Part shown: one piece after another, positions 1 through 12,893 of the stretch
Position numbering within the stretch: position 1 is the first letter of the stretch
How the letters are laid out: each line of letters starts with the position of its first letter
Source of the DNA: Nematostella vectensis
Taxonomy: Eukaryota; Cnidaria; Anthozoa; Actiniaria; Edwardsiidae
NCBI RefSeq assembly: GCF_932526225.1
Contig: NC_064036.1
Location: 2,356,001 to 2,420,000, forward strand
DNA length: 64,000 bases
Direction: 5' to 3'
Program-made: the position numbers and the translations under genes
Notes under the pieces: generated by a model
Database searches by the model: none
What the model was told of the DNA's origin: nothing
The model's input: only the letters and a program-made list of their open reading frames with translations

Positions 1-1896
1 AGAAACGACCAGTATGAGTAGTGCTACAAGAGAGGGGAAAACATCATTTAACCCAGAAACGACCGGTATGAGTAGTGCTACAAGAGAGGGAAAAACATCA
101 TTTAACCCAGAAACGACCGGTATGAGTAGTGCTACAAGAGAGGGGAAAACATCATTTAACCCAGAAACGACCGGTATGAGTGGTGCTACAAGAGAGGGAA
201 AAACATCATTTAACCCAGAAACGACCGGTATGAGTGGTGCTACAAGAGAGGGGAAAACATCATTTAACCCAGAAACGACCGGTATGAGTGGTGCTACAAG
301 AGAGGGAAAAACATCATTTAACCCAGAAACGACCGGTATGAGTGGTGCTACAAGAGAGGGGAAAACGTCATTTAACCCAGAAACGACCGGTATGAGTAGT
401 GCTGCAAGAGAGGGAAAAACATCATTTAACCCAGAAACGACCGGTATGAGTGGTGCTACAAGAGAGGGGAAAACATCATTTAACCCAGAAACGACCGGTA
501 TGAGTGGTGCTGCAAGAGAGGGAAAAACATCATTTAACCCAGAAACGACTGGTATGAGTGGTGCTGCAAGAGAAGGGAAAAACATCATTTAACCCAGAAA
601 CGACTGGTATGAGTGGTGCTGCAAGAGAGGGGAAAAACATCATTTAACCCAGAAACGACCGGTATGAGTAGTGCTACAAGAGAGGGGAAAACATCATTTA
701 ACCCAGAAACGACCGGTATGAGTGGTGCTACAAGAGAGGGAAAAACATCATTTAACCCAGAAACGACCGGTATGAGTGGTGCTACAAGAGAGGGAAAAAC
801 ATCATTTAACCCAGAAACGACCGGTATGAGTGGTGCTGCAAGAGAGGGGAAAACATCATTTAACCCAGAAACGACCAGTATGAGTGGTGCTGCAAGAGAA
901 GGGAAAAACATCATTTAACCCAGAAACGACCGGTATGAGTGGTGCTACAAGAGAGGGAAAAACATCATTTAACCCAGAAACGACCGGTATGAGTGGTGCT
1001 ACAAGAGAGGGGAAAACATCATTTAACCCAGAAACGACCAGTATGAGTAGTGCTACAAGAGAGGGGAAAACATCATTTAACCCAGAAACGACCGGTATGA
1101 GTAGTGCTACAAGAGAGGGAAAAACATCATTTAACCCAGAAACGACCGGTATGAGTGGTGCTGCAAGAGAGGGGAAAACATCATTTAACCCAGAAACGAC
1201 CGGTATGAGTGGTGCTGCAATAGAGGGAAAAACATCATTTAACCCAGAAACGACCGGTATGAGTGGTGCTACAAGAGAAGGAAAAACATCATTTAACCCA
1301 GAAACGACCGGTATGAGTGGTGCTGCAATAGAGGGGAAAAACATCATTTAACCCAGAAACGACCGGTATGAGTAGTGCTGCAAGAGAGGGGAAAAACATC
1401 ATTTAACCCAGAAACGACCGGTATGAGTGGTGCTGCAAGAGAGGGAAAAACATCATTTAACCCAGAAACGACCGGTATGAGTGGTGCTGCAATAGAGGGA
1501 AAAACATCATTTAACCCAGAAACGACCGGTATGAGTGGTGCTACAAGAGAAGGGAAAAACATCATTTAACCCAGAAACGACCGGTATGAGTGGTGCTGCA
1601 ATAGAGGGGAAAAACATCATTTAACCCAGAAACCACCGGTATGAGTGGTGCTGCAAGAGAGGGAAAAACATCATTTAACCCAGAAACAACCGGTATGAGT
1701 GGTGCTGCAAGAGAGGGGAAAAACATCATTTAACCCAGAAACGACCGGTATGAGTGGTGCTGCAAGAGAGGGAAAAACATCATTTAACCCAGAAACGACC
1801 GGTATGAGTGGTGCTACAAGAGAGGGAAAAACATCATTTAACCCAGAAACGACCGGTATGAGTGGTGCTGCAATAGAGGGGAAAAACATCATTTAA
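1..1896. repeat. 54-bp minisatellite array inside an EXOSC10 intron
   Basis: About 35 head-to-tail copies of a 54-bp unit, recognisable by CGACCGGTATGAGTRGTGCT followed by a GAGAGGGAAAA block and CATCATTTAACCCAGAAA. Copies differ by a few substitutions, and some are 55 bp because of an extra A or G in the purine run. Because 54 is a multiple of three, long frames stay open on both strands: an 18-residue repeat on plus and another on minus. These frames are broken wherever a 55-bp copy occurs, which argues against coding. The array lies between the EXOSC10 exon at 2306-2416 and the rest of that gene, which must be to the left of the window. It may extend past the left edge. Confidence 0.95.
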
Positions 1897-2305
1897 CAAT
1901 CTTTGAAACCTAGAAATGAACAGAATGACCACTCATGAAAAGATGAATCTTCAAGAGTGATTCCATGTTCTAATGGTGCTCTCAACGGGCAAAAAGGATT
2001 ATTTCTATCATGTTCTAATGGGGATCTTGTAGTCAAATAGGGAATAATTTATCTAATCAGAATCAGTAATCAAAAAATGAGAGATTAAACAGACTTGAAT
2101 TTCACCAACCAACCTGCCATTAAATACCCTACAGGATCTACATTTCAAAGGAATTGCAGAACAAACATTTTGAAGGAAAACAACATTTATGTCCTTTTGT
2201 ATGTGGCTACTTGTACCGTCAGTGCATTTGCATTTAACACCTGGATGTTAAAACCTTGTTACCACACTAAATATAAAACAACGTTTAGCACAATGCCTTG
2301 CTCAC
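1897..2305. other. EXOSC10 intron between the minisatellite and the motif-I exon
   Basis: AT-rich sequence with no recognisable exon. The next EXOSC10 coding block (expected to begin near HHSYRSF-like residues) was not found here or inside the array, so the intron continues out of the window. Confidence 0.6.
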
Positions 2306-5300
2306 CTCCAAATCCACAGCAAACTCTTGAGCTTCCATCAATTTCTGGCTGAGACTCTCCAGCTGTTCCACTGTCTCAACAAGTGTGAAGGGAGTGTCTT
2401 CTAGGCTATCATATAGCTATTGCCAGGACACACAAGTGGTATGAATCTTTTAAGGGTTGTGGTTCACATACACCACCACAATAACTAATTTTGTGACCGC
2501 CATACTGTATTTCCATATCTCATACTTCCTCTTATAAAAACTACACCCATGGATCCTTATATATTCATAATTATAGTTAACTGAGCATCTATTAGAATTT
2601 TTTTCATGACCAAAATAAATTCATCGAGTTAGAGGCCTCAATACAAACACACAGTTGGTTTAATGGAAAATGATGGAATGATGGCCATACTCTGCCAAAA
2701 CGAATCATTTTAGACCTTTATACTGCATCCTTATACCTTGAGAATATTATTTCTATACACTTAACTATCTCACAATGTTATTCCAATAATACAAAACACC
2801 AAAATTCAGATAATACAAAACACCAAGACAGTTCTTACCTGTTCCTTTGCTTCCTTTAATTGTGTTGCTGGGGGCTCAAACCTTTGCAGCTCAAATTCAT
2901 ATGGATGAGAAATCCTGAAGAAAACAATTATCATGACCACATCAACATAAAGGATCATCACATTCATATGGATGAGAAATCCTGAAGGATTTCAAGGATT
3001 GCCATGCACAAAGGAGCGAAACGTTAAATAAAGAGATTGGGTGCACATACATGTAATGAATGACAGATGCCAGCTCTCTTTCCCGTTTTGAGGCAGATCT
3101 TGCTCAATGAATGAGCAATTACAAAACATTTTACTCTGTATTTCACCAATTTCCCAAGGGCTTGGTTGATTTGTCCATGATTTCAAGATTTTTTATAATT
3201 TTTTACCTCTTGTCCAAATAATTGTGTATTAAGTTATTCCTTTATATAGTATAAATTTGACACAGCATGTACATACCTGTTCACAGGATTCTCAGATGCT
3301 GAATTTACTCTCTGTTGGTGGATAAAGTCAGCAATGACAGATGGCACACTAAGATCTTCTGGGTTCTGCACTGAAGGGGCAACTGTTGGGAGCACCAATA
3401 TGAGGGATTACAGTAGCTTTGGAAACTTTCAATTTAAATAACTGAATTGACAAAGCACCTTTGAAATTTCATCTATAATATAAAATACAGAAAATTGTCA
3501 ACCTTCCTGCCCCCGCCCCCTCCTATATAGATAACAACCCTTTATATATAGATAACAGACTCAAAACTATATTAAAAGTTGTGCTTAAAACTATTACGAA
3601 GCCAAACCTTGATCTAATGGCTTAAGAGCATTTGGCTTGTACTTGATAATAGGTATAAATGGAGTGTTAGAGTTGTCAATCTTGTCCTTGAATTTCATCT
3701 GAGGTCGCTGAATGTTCTTGGCCAGGAGCAGGCGGAAATTGCCATCCTTATTATTATTATCCTGAGCATGAAAAAAGCAAGAACAAATAAAAAGCAAGGT
3801 GAATTCTAGCCAGTTATGAATTTCTTGGAAGGGGAGAAGTAAAAGGCTTTACTTTTCTAGCTTAAGATTCCCTCTTATACCCCACACAAAGAAAAATGTT
3901 TAAAAAATGTCACAGATTTTTTTTATATTTTTAACAACTTAAAAAAGAGAAAAAATAAGAGAGGTGCATATAAAGAGCATTGTTTTTGTTAATCAGGTAA
4001 GTTGTGGAGGTGTCATCCCAATTGCCAGCTTGCTCAACATTGTAGACAAGTTGAGGAAACTGAATATAGTACATTTTAGTAATAAATAATTGTGACATAC
4101 CCGAGTCTTCCTGTTCCAACTAGAAACCATTGGCCCTCCTTGTCGCACAGCTGGACTCAAAATGGGTTTTCTGTTCTTACTTAATCCAGATGCTTCATCA
4201 AGGCTAGTGTCCTGTAAAATAAACCTTCTATATCATATGATGTCCTTGTAATTGTAAAATTGAAAAATACATAGGTTCACAAACTTTACCCCACCTCTCC
4301 CCCAAAAATGTAAGAATGACTAAATGATAGGTTTTAGCTATTTAGAGTTACTCTTTTCTGTACCAGCAGTGTTTTCTTATTACTTCCACTGAAATTGCCT
4401 AAATGTTATCAATATCAACAATTTAGGCATTTCATTCTAAAATACACTTTGTGCTAAAGATGTTGCCAAAGAGGGCTTCTTTTTCTTAACTTTGACTGTC
4501 AAGTGATAATATCCTCATATATTCCAGGATCAGTAACGCCAGCAAAATTCACGAACTTCTTTTTTGAAAAAGTTTAAGATTGTTTAGAAATGTGAAACAT
4601 ACAGCTAATATTTTAACTAAGATGTTACTGTACATACCACTTCTTCAAGCAGTGTATCATTAGCTTCCACCAAACTTTCATACAAGTCATCAACATCAAC
4701 ATTTGAGCAAGATGTGTTTCTGTTTGGCCACCTACATCTGACATGGAACTGCTTCAGAAGATCATGTACACTGCAACCCAATTAAAAATGAAAGTTAAAT
4801 AAGATACAAACCATTAGAAGGTATTTTTAATAATTACAAATAATACAATAAATTTAATTGTAATAACTAGTTGTCAATCATCACCAACTTGTTGAGAATT
4901 CTTGTCCCTTGTGCTTTTCTGAATTCTCTGAAGTCAGAAAAACTGTAGTAGAAGTCATGATCCTCGCCAGCCTCAGGGAGACTGTTTGCCTTCTGGATTC
5001 CCCCAACAAGCAATCGTAAAGTTTGCTAAAAAAAGGGAATGCTGTTAAATTGTAGTACAGTATCTCCAATGCAAACACCGATTTGCAAAGCGCTCTGCAT
5101 TGCACTATCACCATCGTATCGTACCTGCCAACTCTCCCGGTTTTCGCGGGAGACTCTCGGTTTTTAGCCTTCTGGCAAAAATATTGAAACTTCCTATACA
5201 TTTTCTGTAATTTCCCGGGAAAATTAATCGTTAATTTCTTATACAGTTCATGTATTTGAAGAACAATCTCCCGTTTTTTTAGCTTTCAAGGTTGGCAAGT

Positions 5301-5762
5301 ATGAAGTATGTATAATTATCACATAGCTTTATCACAGAGACTCAACGCACACGAGCATAACATGGGCATATTTTGGCCAACAACAACAAAACACAACCTA
5401 GAAGATGTGTTAATATCACGTGTAACCACATCACAAGTCGAAAAGGCAAGAAATAGAAGTACGAAAATGGAACAAAAAAAGCGCTTTATTTTCCCCTGTC
5501 TTCGTAACGAAAACCCTGATAAAACTAAATTTGCTAGCACGTGGACGGAACAACACTTTTTTTTATGGAACTAAGTTAACATATATCTTAATTATTTCTT
5601 TTGCGCGTCCTTGGTTTCGCAAGTTTGAGACAGAATACTCTAGAAACTTTTCATAGCAAATATCAGTCGCACTTGAAGTGGATTTGTTACCTGGGAGAAC
5701 TCCTGAAGATCTCCTAAACCAGGAATGTCTTTTGGCTGATCTTGCGAAGGACTGTCCGCCAT
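2306..5762 (-). CDS. EXOSC10: EXOSC10/RRP6 nuclear exosome 3'-5' exonuclease, N-terminal part (8 exons, partial)
   Basis: Catalytic subunit of the nuclear RNA exosome (RNase D/DEDD family). Coding exons 5' to 3': 5691-5762, 4889-5025, 4638-4770, 4101-4211, 3608-3761, 3277-3370, 2839-2914, 2306-2416; 888 bp, 296 residues, with all phases consistent. The start is MADSPSQDQPKD, in an AAGATGGCGG context. Residues about 25-120 match the N-terminal PMC2NT domain that binds exosome cofactors. Further matches to the vertebrate protein are LDEASGLSKN, SSWNRK, KIDNSNTPFIP, ADFIHQQR and HPYEFEL. The last exon ends in EFAVDLE, whose D and E are the first catalytic metal-binding acids. The rest of the exonuclease and HRDC domains lie left of the window. 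The 4889 donor (AA|GTTGGT) is weak and was chosen because it is the only one that keeps frame. Confidence 0.95.
2961..2986 (-). repeat. Duplicate of an EXOSC10 3' splice site and exon start
   Basis: A 25-bp copy of the acceptor and first bases of the exon at 2839-2914 (ATTCATATGGATGAGAAATC followed by CTGAAG on plus, also at 2896-2920). It lies 65 bp upstream in the preceding intron and retains a CAG acceptor. Confidence 0.85.
5118..5305. mobile_element. Short inverted-repeat (MITE-like) element in EXOSC10 intron 1
   Basis: The left end GTACCTGCCAAC and the right end GTTGGCAAGTATG are near-inverse copies. Between them are runs of CTCCCGG and GGGAGACTC and another TTTCCCGGGAAA palindrome. There is no coding capacity. 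The size of about 190 bp and the TIR-like ends suggest a non-autonomous DNA element. Target-site duplications were not clear. Confidence 0.45.
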
Positions 5763-5775
5763 CTTGATTACATCC
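5750..5775 (-). promoter_or_regulatory. YY1-like motif over the EXOSC10 start codon
   Basis: On the minus strand the initiation region reads ATCAAGATGGCGGAC, which contains the AAGATGGCGG core typical of YY1 sites that overlap start codons of housekeeping genes. Sequence match only. Confidence 0.4.
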
Positions 5776-7300
5776 TCCGTTCCAGGGAAACGCGTGTTTT
5801 TAACACAGTTATCCCACAATGTGAATCATGTCACCCGAATACGACTTTCTCTCAGGTTTGAATAATGTTAACTATGTTTTGAGACATCTTTCACTGATTA
5901 TTTCGCAGATTTATTTACCAATTGTTCGAAAATATAGGGACTTTCCCAGGGGTGGCCATTTGGTAAATACTGCATTTTCTGGTATCACCTGTTCATAGGA
6001 CCATATGCATGCCTCTGTAAAGATGTAAAGAACATATGAAGAAAACGTTGTCGTTTCGGGGGTCTGGTACGGAGGTATCTTAGTTTCTTATCCGATACTT
6101 TTTCCATTGACTGAAGATGGTCACAGTCACTGTTTTTTTCTCTTCTGATTACAAGTCACGAAGTTTACGAAGCACCTGCGGTACGGCAACATAAAAAATA
6201 ACAAAAATCATTCAGTTTTTCCAAATAAAGAATATATTAGTTTCCTTATATGGAAGTGACCGCGTTTTGCAAAAACGACAATTTTCTTGATATGAATATT
6301 TGTAATGTCATACAAGAGGGTAATATTGTAACCTTATTATTAATAGCCTGTTATTCTCGGATGAGGGATGAGGAAAGGGGAGCCGCGGAGGGGCTTTTAG
6401 CAGCGATTTTTGAATTGAGCTTGAGACAACTTGCGCCAATAGGCGTATATAGGCCGGTGTAGAGTCCTGCCCTTCCTATCACAACTGGAATGTACTTAGA
6501 AGAAAGACTGCAATTTTTACGTATTCACCTCTGACTTCATTTTATATAACGGTCTCGGAGACTACGCCTCTAAGTCAACCTTCTCCTCTGAGATATCCTC
6601 TCAGAACAGTATCGAAGGGAAAAGAAAATTCGAGCATTTGTGGAAAGTAGAGGCAGTTTCAGACAGGTACCCAGGATTCTCTATGGAGAGGGGGGTGCGC
6701 ATTCATAGGTGTCATACAAAAAGGATAATATACTGAGAATTTAATCATTAAGAAATGACCCTATTTTCCGGTCCAGGGGAGGGAGGGGGCGTGCACCCCC
6801 TGTGCACGCGCCTGTTGATGAGGCCCCGAATTGGGCAATCGGTTTGGACAATGGACGTTCACACAATTGTTGTTTATTGTTAGTTCTGTGATTTCAACAC
6901 TGTAAACTCTTTTCTGTTTTTTCGTTCTCAGGTTCTATTTACACATTTACCAATTAATTTTTTTTTCCAACGAGAGAACTGGACTAAACAAAGTGCGTGG
7001 AGTGGTTTCTAATGTCCCCTGACTACAGCATCACAAGCTGTTCAGTTAAAATGCCTCTTATGCTATGTATTTGAAATATAACATGCCGTGAACATTGTTC
7101 ACATTTTATCCTATATTTGTCCTTTGCTGATAACCCGATCTTCCTGACCTATTTAGATGCGTGGAGCCACACGGACACCACGCACGCGATAGACAAAAGT
7201 ACCCGTCCTCGATGGCTCTGCACGCGCTTAACACCCAATACAGAAGGCTATTTTTCAACACGCGTCCTCGATGGCTGTGCACGTGCCGACCACGTGCTGC
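5763..7300. other. EXOSC10 5' flank and spacer to gene A
   Basis: There is no supported gene. It holds the EXOSC10 promoter side and a G/C-rich patch at 6690-6825 that resembles the short C/G-rich dispersed elements seen again at 22.5, 22.8 and 25.3 kb. From 7200 it holds degenerate copies of the gene A 3' coding end. Confidence 0.5.
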
Positions 7301-7365
7301 TTTATTTGTCTGCTATGCTTCGTAGTACACGTCTTTGATGGCTGTGCACGTGCCTGTCACGCAGC
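7200..7365 (-). repeat. Three copies of a motif that includes the gene A C-terminal codons
   Basis: CGATGGCTGTGCACGTGCC-type copies begin near 7210, 7270 and 7335 on plus, about 60 bp apart. The copy at 7335 is inside the last coding exon of gene A; the other two lie past its stop codon and are diverged. Confidence 0.75.
7301..7306 (-). terminator. Poly(A) signal AATAAA of gene A
   Basis: AATAAA on the minus strand, 7 bp after the gene A stop codon at 7313. The position is unusually close to the stop, so the 3' UTR would be very short. Confidence 0.45.
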
Positions 7366-10300
7366 CCTGTAAGTGCCGCACGCGCTCAACGCACTGCACA
7401 TTGTAGCGTCTTTTATCGTGCACGATTGCACCCACTTCATGGCGCAGTTGTAGGATAAATTTTATGACGTCATCGATACATGGAATCTGCGCGTCCTGTA
7501 GAATGGAGACGAGCTTGTTGAACTCGCTTTTTTGGTCACACAGCGACTTGCTTTGCTTTTCTAGTAAATAAAAAGACAATAAGATATAATATCTTAATTA
7601 CTCGACCTTCAGGAACAAGAGTATGTAAGGTTAGTGGTAAAGGGCGCGGTGGAAACGAGGTGCGAGAATTTTTAAGGAGAAGGAGAGCCTTGTATTCTTT
7701 GTCGTGCATTCTAATAGCGTAGTGGCAGATATGAGACCATTATATGGGAAGACCAGATTTTGAGTTTGTAACTTGTCTATTAATGTGACCTCTCTGTGTC
7801 GGTCTTTGTGTGGGCTTGACTTACTCAATATTTGTTTGACGGAGCGAATGTACGGTACTCCTAGCTTAGTTCGCTCTACTTCACGGAGGTCCGCTGACCA
7901 GCATCGTAGTATCTCGATCACGTGCTCCAGGTCGCGTTTCTGCTGAGTCATTATTGCAAGCATCCCCTCCAGGTCGTCAATGCGCTTGCGCAGTGCGCTT
8001 TTGTTGCTGTGGATTTTCCTTACTGGCATACGCATGCGCGCTTGTGTTTCGTCGTCGCTGAGCCCGCTGTCCGAAGAATCCCAGAAACCACTGGGCAAGG
8101 CTATAGACAGAACATGTGAGTGATATAGGCAGATGCTGATATTAGGGAAGTAAACAACACTAGGTACGTACTCACAGTGCAAACCCAAACCATGGTGTCA
8201 CGATCACAAACTAAGTACTTACGAGAATAGCAGACTTCACGTTACCAAACATAAAACAATCTGAAATCACAGACAGCTACAATGATATGATCACAACATT
8301 TCTTGGAAACAAAAAGAACGGGTAAAGGTGGTGAGAAAATAATGGCACATACTAATTCTTTACAAAACGACTGACACAGGAACAAATATTCTCACAGTAT
8401 TACTTACACCGTGGGTAAAATACTTCTGAAGCCTGCATAACCTAAACATACAAAACGCAATAATCCTACAAAATGCTTACCTCTTCTCTCGCGACTTTGG
8501 CGTCGTCTCGTTTTTGGCGCCGAAGATTCATCACCTTGCTTTAAAATCCCTTTGCGCATGCTCGAAGGTGTCCCCGCCTTACTTCCCTGGGCACTCCTTG
8601 ACTGTACCCCCCTCCCCTGCGTAACAATATGTCCCTCTGTGGCGGGAATGGTTTCTTTGCGCCACTGTGACAGTCGCGCCTCTACAGCCAATGAGCTTCG
8701 CACGTATCGTTGAGGAAAGCTTAGATAGCTGACGCGCATGTTTCGTCTACTTCGCAGGGTCTTTTCCGGTGAGCTGTCAGAATACTCCGAGTCTACGTCG
8801 ACAGGCTTTGTCATACCTTTTGGCCTGCGCTCGGAGTTGGTTCGCCGTATGTTGCGCCTTGGTTTGAAACTTACAGGGGTTAGGACTTGTAGAGTTGTGT
8901 TTGACAAGTCAAGTCTGCCTACACAGGCTTCTTTCACAAGAACGGCCTCTTGGGATTCTTCTGGGGGAATTGGTGAATCGCCGCATTTCTCGATTCCACT
9001 GTCCTTCTCGTCCAGATCTGACCGTGCACCTTCAGAGGGACTGGTATCTGATTCCGCTTCGGATTCTACTCTCTTCAATTTTTCGATGATTTCGCTTTTC
9101 TTGTCCTCGCTAAAAGTAATAAAAAGTGCGCTTTTCCACAAAACGTATAAAAACTTAAAATAAATATTAGTATATAAAGATAAAATAAATATTAGTATTT
9201 GTCTGATATAAATGGAAAGGCAGAGCGTAGAGGGAGAGCATAAGAAATTCACTAAATTGGCGCAGAAGAAAAACACACACACTGCTTCTTGTAATAGTAT
9301 TTTCCCTTATTACTAACCATGTAATCTCTTTGTTTTCGCAAAGTCTTTCTTCTTCTTTTCTACCACCAAAGTTTTCTTCAGGTTCGTCGAATAAATTGTC
9401 AGGTATTTCTGGGGTCTGCTCTCGATTGTGGTCGGAAGTTGACTTTTCTGTTCCAATGTCCTTCTTTTCGTCTGTTTCCTTGTCGATTTCAGGACAAGAA
9501 TTTGATTCCTTTATCACGTTCTAGAAAGATTAATCAAATGGATCATTAATTGCTCATCATCAACAGCAACACCATCTTCATAATCCAGCATCATTATCAT
9601 CGTTATTAGCTTTATCGCATCATCATCATAACCACGCCTCGTTATCTAACATAATTTAAGCATTGTCTGCACAATAACCTTAATCATAAACACTAGCAAG
9701 CACCATCGTCATAACCATACAGATCACCATCATTATCATCATCATAATCATATTCATCAACACAACCACCACCATCATCATAATCATCTTCATCACCAAA
9801 ACCTTCATCGTAACAATCTTCATCACCACAACCACCACCAATCATCACATACATTTAATTCCCAAAACCATCACCACCATTATAAATCATCTTCATCAAC
9901 ACAACCACCACCATCATCATAATTATCTTCATCAACACAACCACCACCATCATCATCATAATCATCTTCATCAACACAACCACCACCATCATCATAATCA
10001 TCTTCATCAACACAACCATCACCACCATTATAAATCATCTTCATCAACACAACCACCATCATCATCATAATTATCTTCATCAACACAACCACCACCATCA
10101 TCATCATAATCATCTTCATCAACACAACCACAACCACCACCATCATCATAATCATCTTCATCAACACAACCATCACCACCATTATAAATCATCTTCATCA
10201 ACACAACCATCACCACCATTATAAATTATCTTCATCAACACAACCACCACCACCATCATCATAATCATCTTCATCAACACAACCACCACCATCATCATAA

Positions 10301-10952
10301 TCATCTTCATCAACACAACCATCACCACCATTATAAATCATCTTCATCAACACAACCACCATCATCATAATCATCTTCATCAACACAACCACCACCATCA
10401 TCTAATCATCTTCATCAACACAATCATCACCACCATTATAAATCATCTTCATCAACACAACCACCATCATCATCATAATCATCTTCATCAACACAACCAC
10501 CATCATCTGAATCATCTTCATCAACACAACCACCATCATCCTCATAAACATCTTCATCAACACAACCACCATCATCATCATAAACATCTTCATCAACACA
10601 ACCACCATCATCATCATAATCATCTTCATCAACACAACCACCACCATCATCAAACTGAACATAATTACCACCACCGTCTTTACTAACCCACATCTCAAAA
10701 GCATTGTTTTAGATACCCCACACGCAAAATCATTGCCCTCAGCCCTACCTTCATAACCAGTGAGTTGATATTCTTATCCGAGCCATTTTCAACAGTCATC
10801 GAGCCACCTTGGTCTGTTTTGAGAACACTAGGGGCTTTCTCAGTTTGACATTCGCTGCTGTTATCTGTATTCATTTTTTCTGCATCATCATTATTTTTCT
10901 CCGTCTCGGCTTTCTCCGTCTTGGATCGCAGAGATAATAGTCTGCGCAGCAT
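7313..10952 (-). CDS. Gene A: unrecognised 519-aa protein, low-complexity N-terminus and helical C-terminal domain (5 exons)
   Basis: I do not recognise a named family. Exons 5' to 3': 10749-10952, 9318-9520, 8481-9109, 7825-8100, 7313-7560. All junctions are GT-AG and phase-consistent, giving 1560 bp and 519 residues. The start MLRRLLSLRSK follows an in-frame stop. The first about 370 residues are charged and Ser/Glu/Lys-rich, so likely disordered, with an SDSGLSDDE acidic-serine patch at the end. The last about 150 residues are predicted helical, with the landmarks RDLEHVIEIL, GVPYIRSVKQIL and IPCIDDVIKFIL. This domain aligns along its length with gene B about 5 kb upstream, so the two are tandem paralogues on one strand. 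Intron 1 carries a CAT-rich satellite. There is no signal peptide or membrane segment, so an intracellular protein is likely. The function is unknown. Confidence 0.75.
9715..10662. repeat. CAT/CAA-rich minisatellite in gene A intron 1
   Basis: Variable units of about 36-51 bp built from CATCTTCATCAACACAACCA plus CATCATCATAAT or CACCATTATAAAT. Nearly all unit lengths are multiples of three, so long low-complexity frames (VDEDDYDDGGG on minus) appear by chance. It lies wholly between exons 10749-10952 and 9318-9520. Confidence 0.9.
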
Positions 10953-12893
10953 GATTTTCCTTATGATTCTTTCAAGGTCTAAATTTGCTGAGGAGAAATT
11001 TTAAGGTATTGATTGTACATTTTAGAGTTCTCAAAATTACTATCGTATTTACTTACTGCAAGGGCACTTTTTTTTCCTCTTATTTTTTCTTATTGATAAC
11101 TTTTCGGAGACTTTTGCATAAAAAAAGACTTCCATGGATTTGTGTTAAACTCATCCAGAATTTCGCCGTTTTATACTATTTTAGCGCTAGAGCTACTTAC
11201 CTCGCGTTCGTTTCAATGTATTACCAGTCGACTCTGACATCTAGCGGGCGGCAGCGTCGTGTATACAAATTGCCGCTTTTAAAAATTCATAGAATTAAGT
11301 GAATCGTGCCCTCGGTGACCTCGTGACAACGGTATAATACTCGTTTGTAGAGTATTTTTCTAAGAAATGAAATGTAGAGTAGAAAAGTAGAAAAGTGGGG
11401 TTTCAAATTCAGATTGTGAATTTTTTTACACGTGAGTTCTAAGCCCCTTCAAAACAATTTCGAAAATAAAAGTTTCGTGTTTCTCTAATGATGGGACAAG
11501 CGGGCACACCCCTAATTGGTGCAAAATAAAGAAATGAGAAATACACCACACCCTTAGGTACTTAATCCATTCTTAGATCACCGCCTCGCACGGAACTGAG
11601 ATAAATCCCCCAAGACAACACCGATTAACGGAACACCGTTTAACAATTGTTCCACAATAACAGAACGCCCTTGAAGGTCTGTCTATTTAATACGTTTTGT
11701 GATTGAGCTTTTCGTGATAATAATCAGTTTATAGAGGTCGTGCGCCTGCTGATCTGCGGTTTTAAATCGATGAAGCTCCTGTGGCGATATGGGACAACAA
11801 CTCACTTGCTCCGCACGAAAATCGATCAACGAGAAGTCGAGCTTTAATTAGCATAACTGTTTTTATTTGCGCGTTTGTAAAGCCACACGTTAAACTTGTT
11901 AATGATCCGAATTTATGATTTGCATATCTGGCGTATTTTCCTATTTTTTTTTCAAGGAGAAATTATTATTATTTTATAGGAGAGCTTTTCCAAAATGGCG
12001 TAAATATTTGATAATAAAGATTTACAAACGAGTGAAAATGTAACGTTAAGAAAAGAGGGGAATTTAATAAAGCAAAATTCGTCGACTAATGTGATTTTCA
12101 CAGTTAAAAGAAAAGTACGCATATGGAAAAGACTCCCAAAGTATTGAATTTGATCGTTATGGATATGTACCTGCTGAAGATTAGGGTTAATTGTTTTACC
12201 TGTCCATCGAACTAAGATCATAACTAAACCTGTACCAGCTTCCATGTCAGTGCCAAAAACGAGCATTTGTGATATGTGAAACCAGCAGTATCTATCACAA
12301 AAAAGATGAATAGATGGCTAGTCAAGAGAAGGGAGGAATTATGATCGTTATTCATGGCTGAGTATACGAGAACAAGTTACGAGAAGTTGACATTACACAT
12401 GATGTACCGGCGCCACCTGTTGTAAGCCTGTGAAGTGTTGTTGTCATGGAGACGGCCTTTGACAGACAGCAGCTTGAAGGAAAAAGTTTTTGCGCGATTA
12501 AAAAAGCATGAGATGAAGGCTTCTTCCTCGTACTGTATTTCTTAGTTTCGTCATTATTTAAGCAGCTTTTCTCAGTCCCTTTTCATATTGTTTCAGTATT
12601 CGTCCCCTTGCATGCGTAACATAGCATAGCATAGTTATAGTGAATCAGAGGCACCGGGAGGGGGGCTGTCGTTACAAAAAACTCAGCAAAAAATATCCGG
12701 AGTGTAATTTCATCTTACTTTATTAGACAATTCCTCGATTGTTATACGGCAACATATATTCGCCCTTTATAAGTTTTTTATATAAATACTAAAAATACCG
12801 TAAAAATATTTTATCTAAAACTATATGGTGTATACCACACTACAAATAGAACGTTCATAAATATATTGCAATATTGCGATTAACTTGTGCTTT
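10953..12893. other. Spacer between gene A and gene B
   Basis: AT-rich, no supported coding exon. A minus-strand AATAAA at 12719-12724 could serve gene B. It contains the gene A promoter side. No structural RNA was recognised. Confidence 0.5.

Noticed and set aside
14-1896. Repeat-protein frames of up to 192 residues (18-residue unit) in the 54-bp array
   Set aside because: Open frames exist on both strands, break at every 55-bp unit, and the array lies in an EXOSC10 intron; there is no start context or conserved neighbour exon.
9880-10704. Low-complexity VDEDDYDDGGG frames
   Set aside because: Period-three satellite in gene A intron 1, skipped by a phase-perfect splice.
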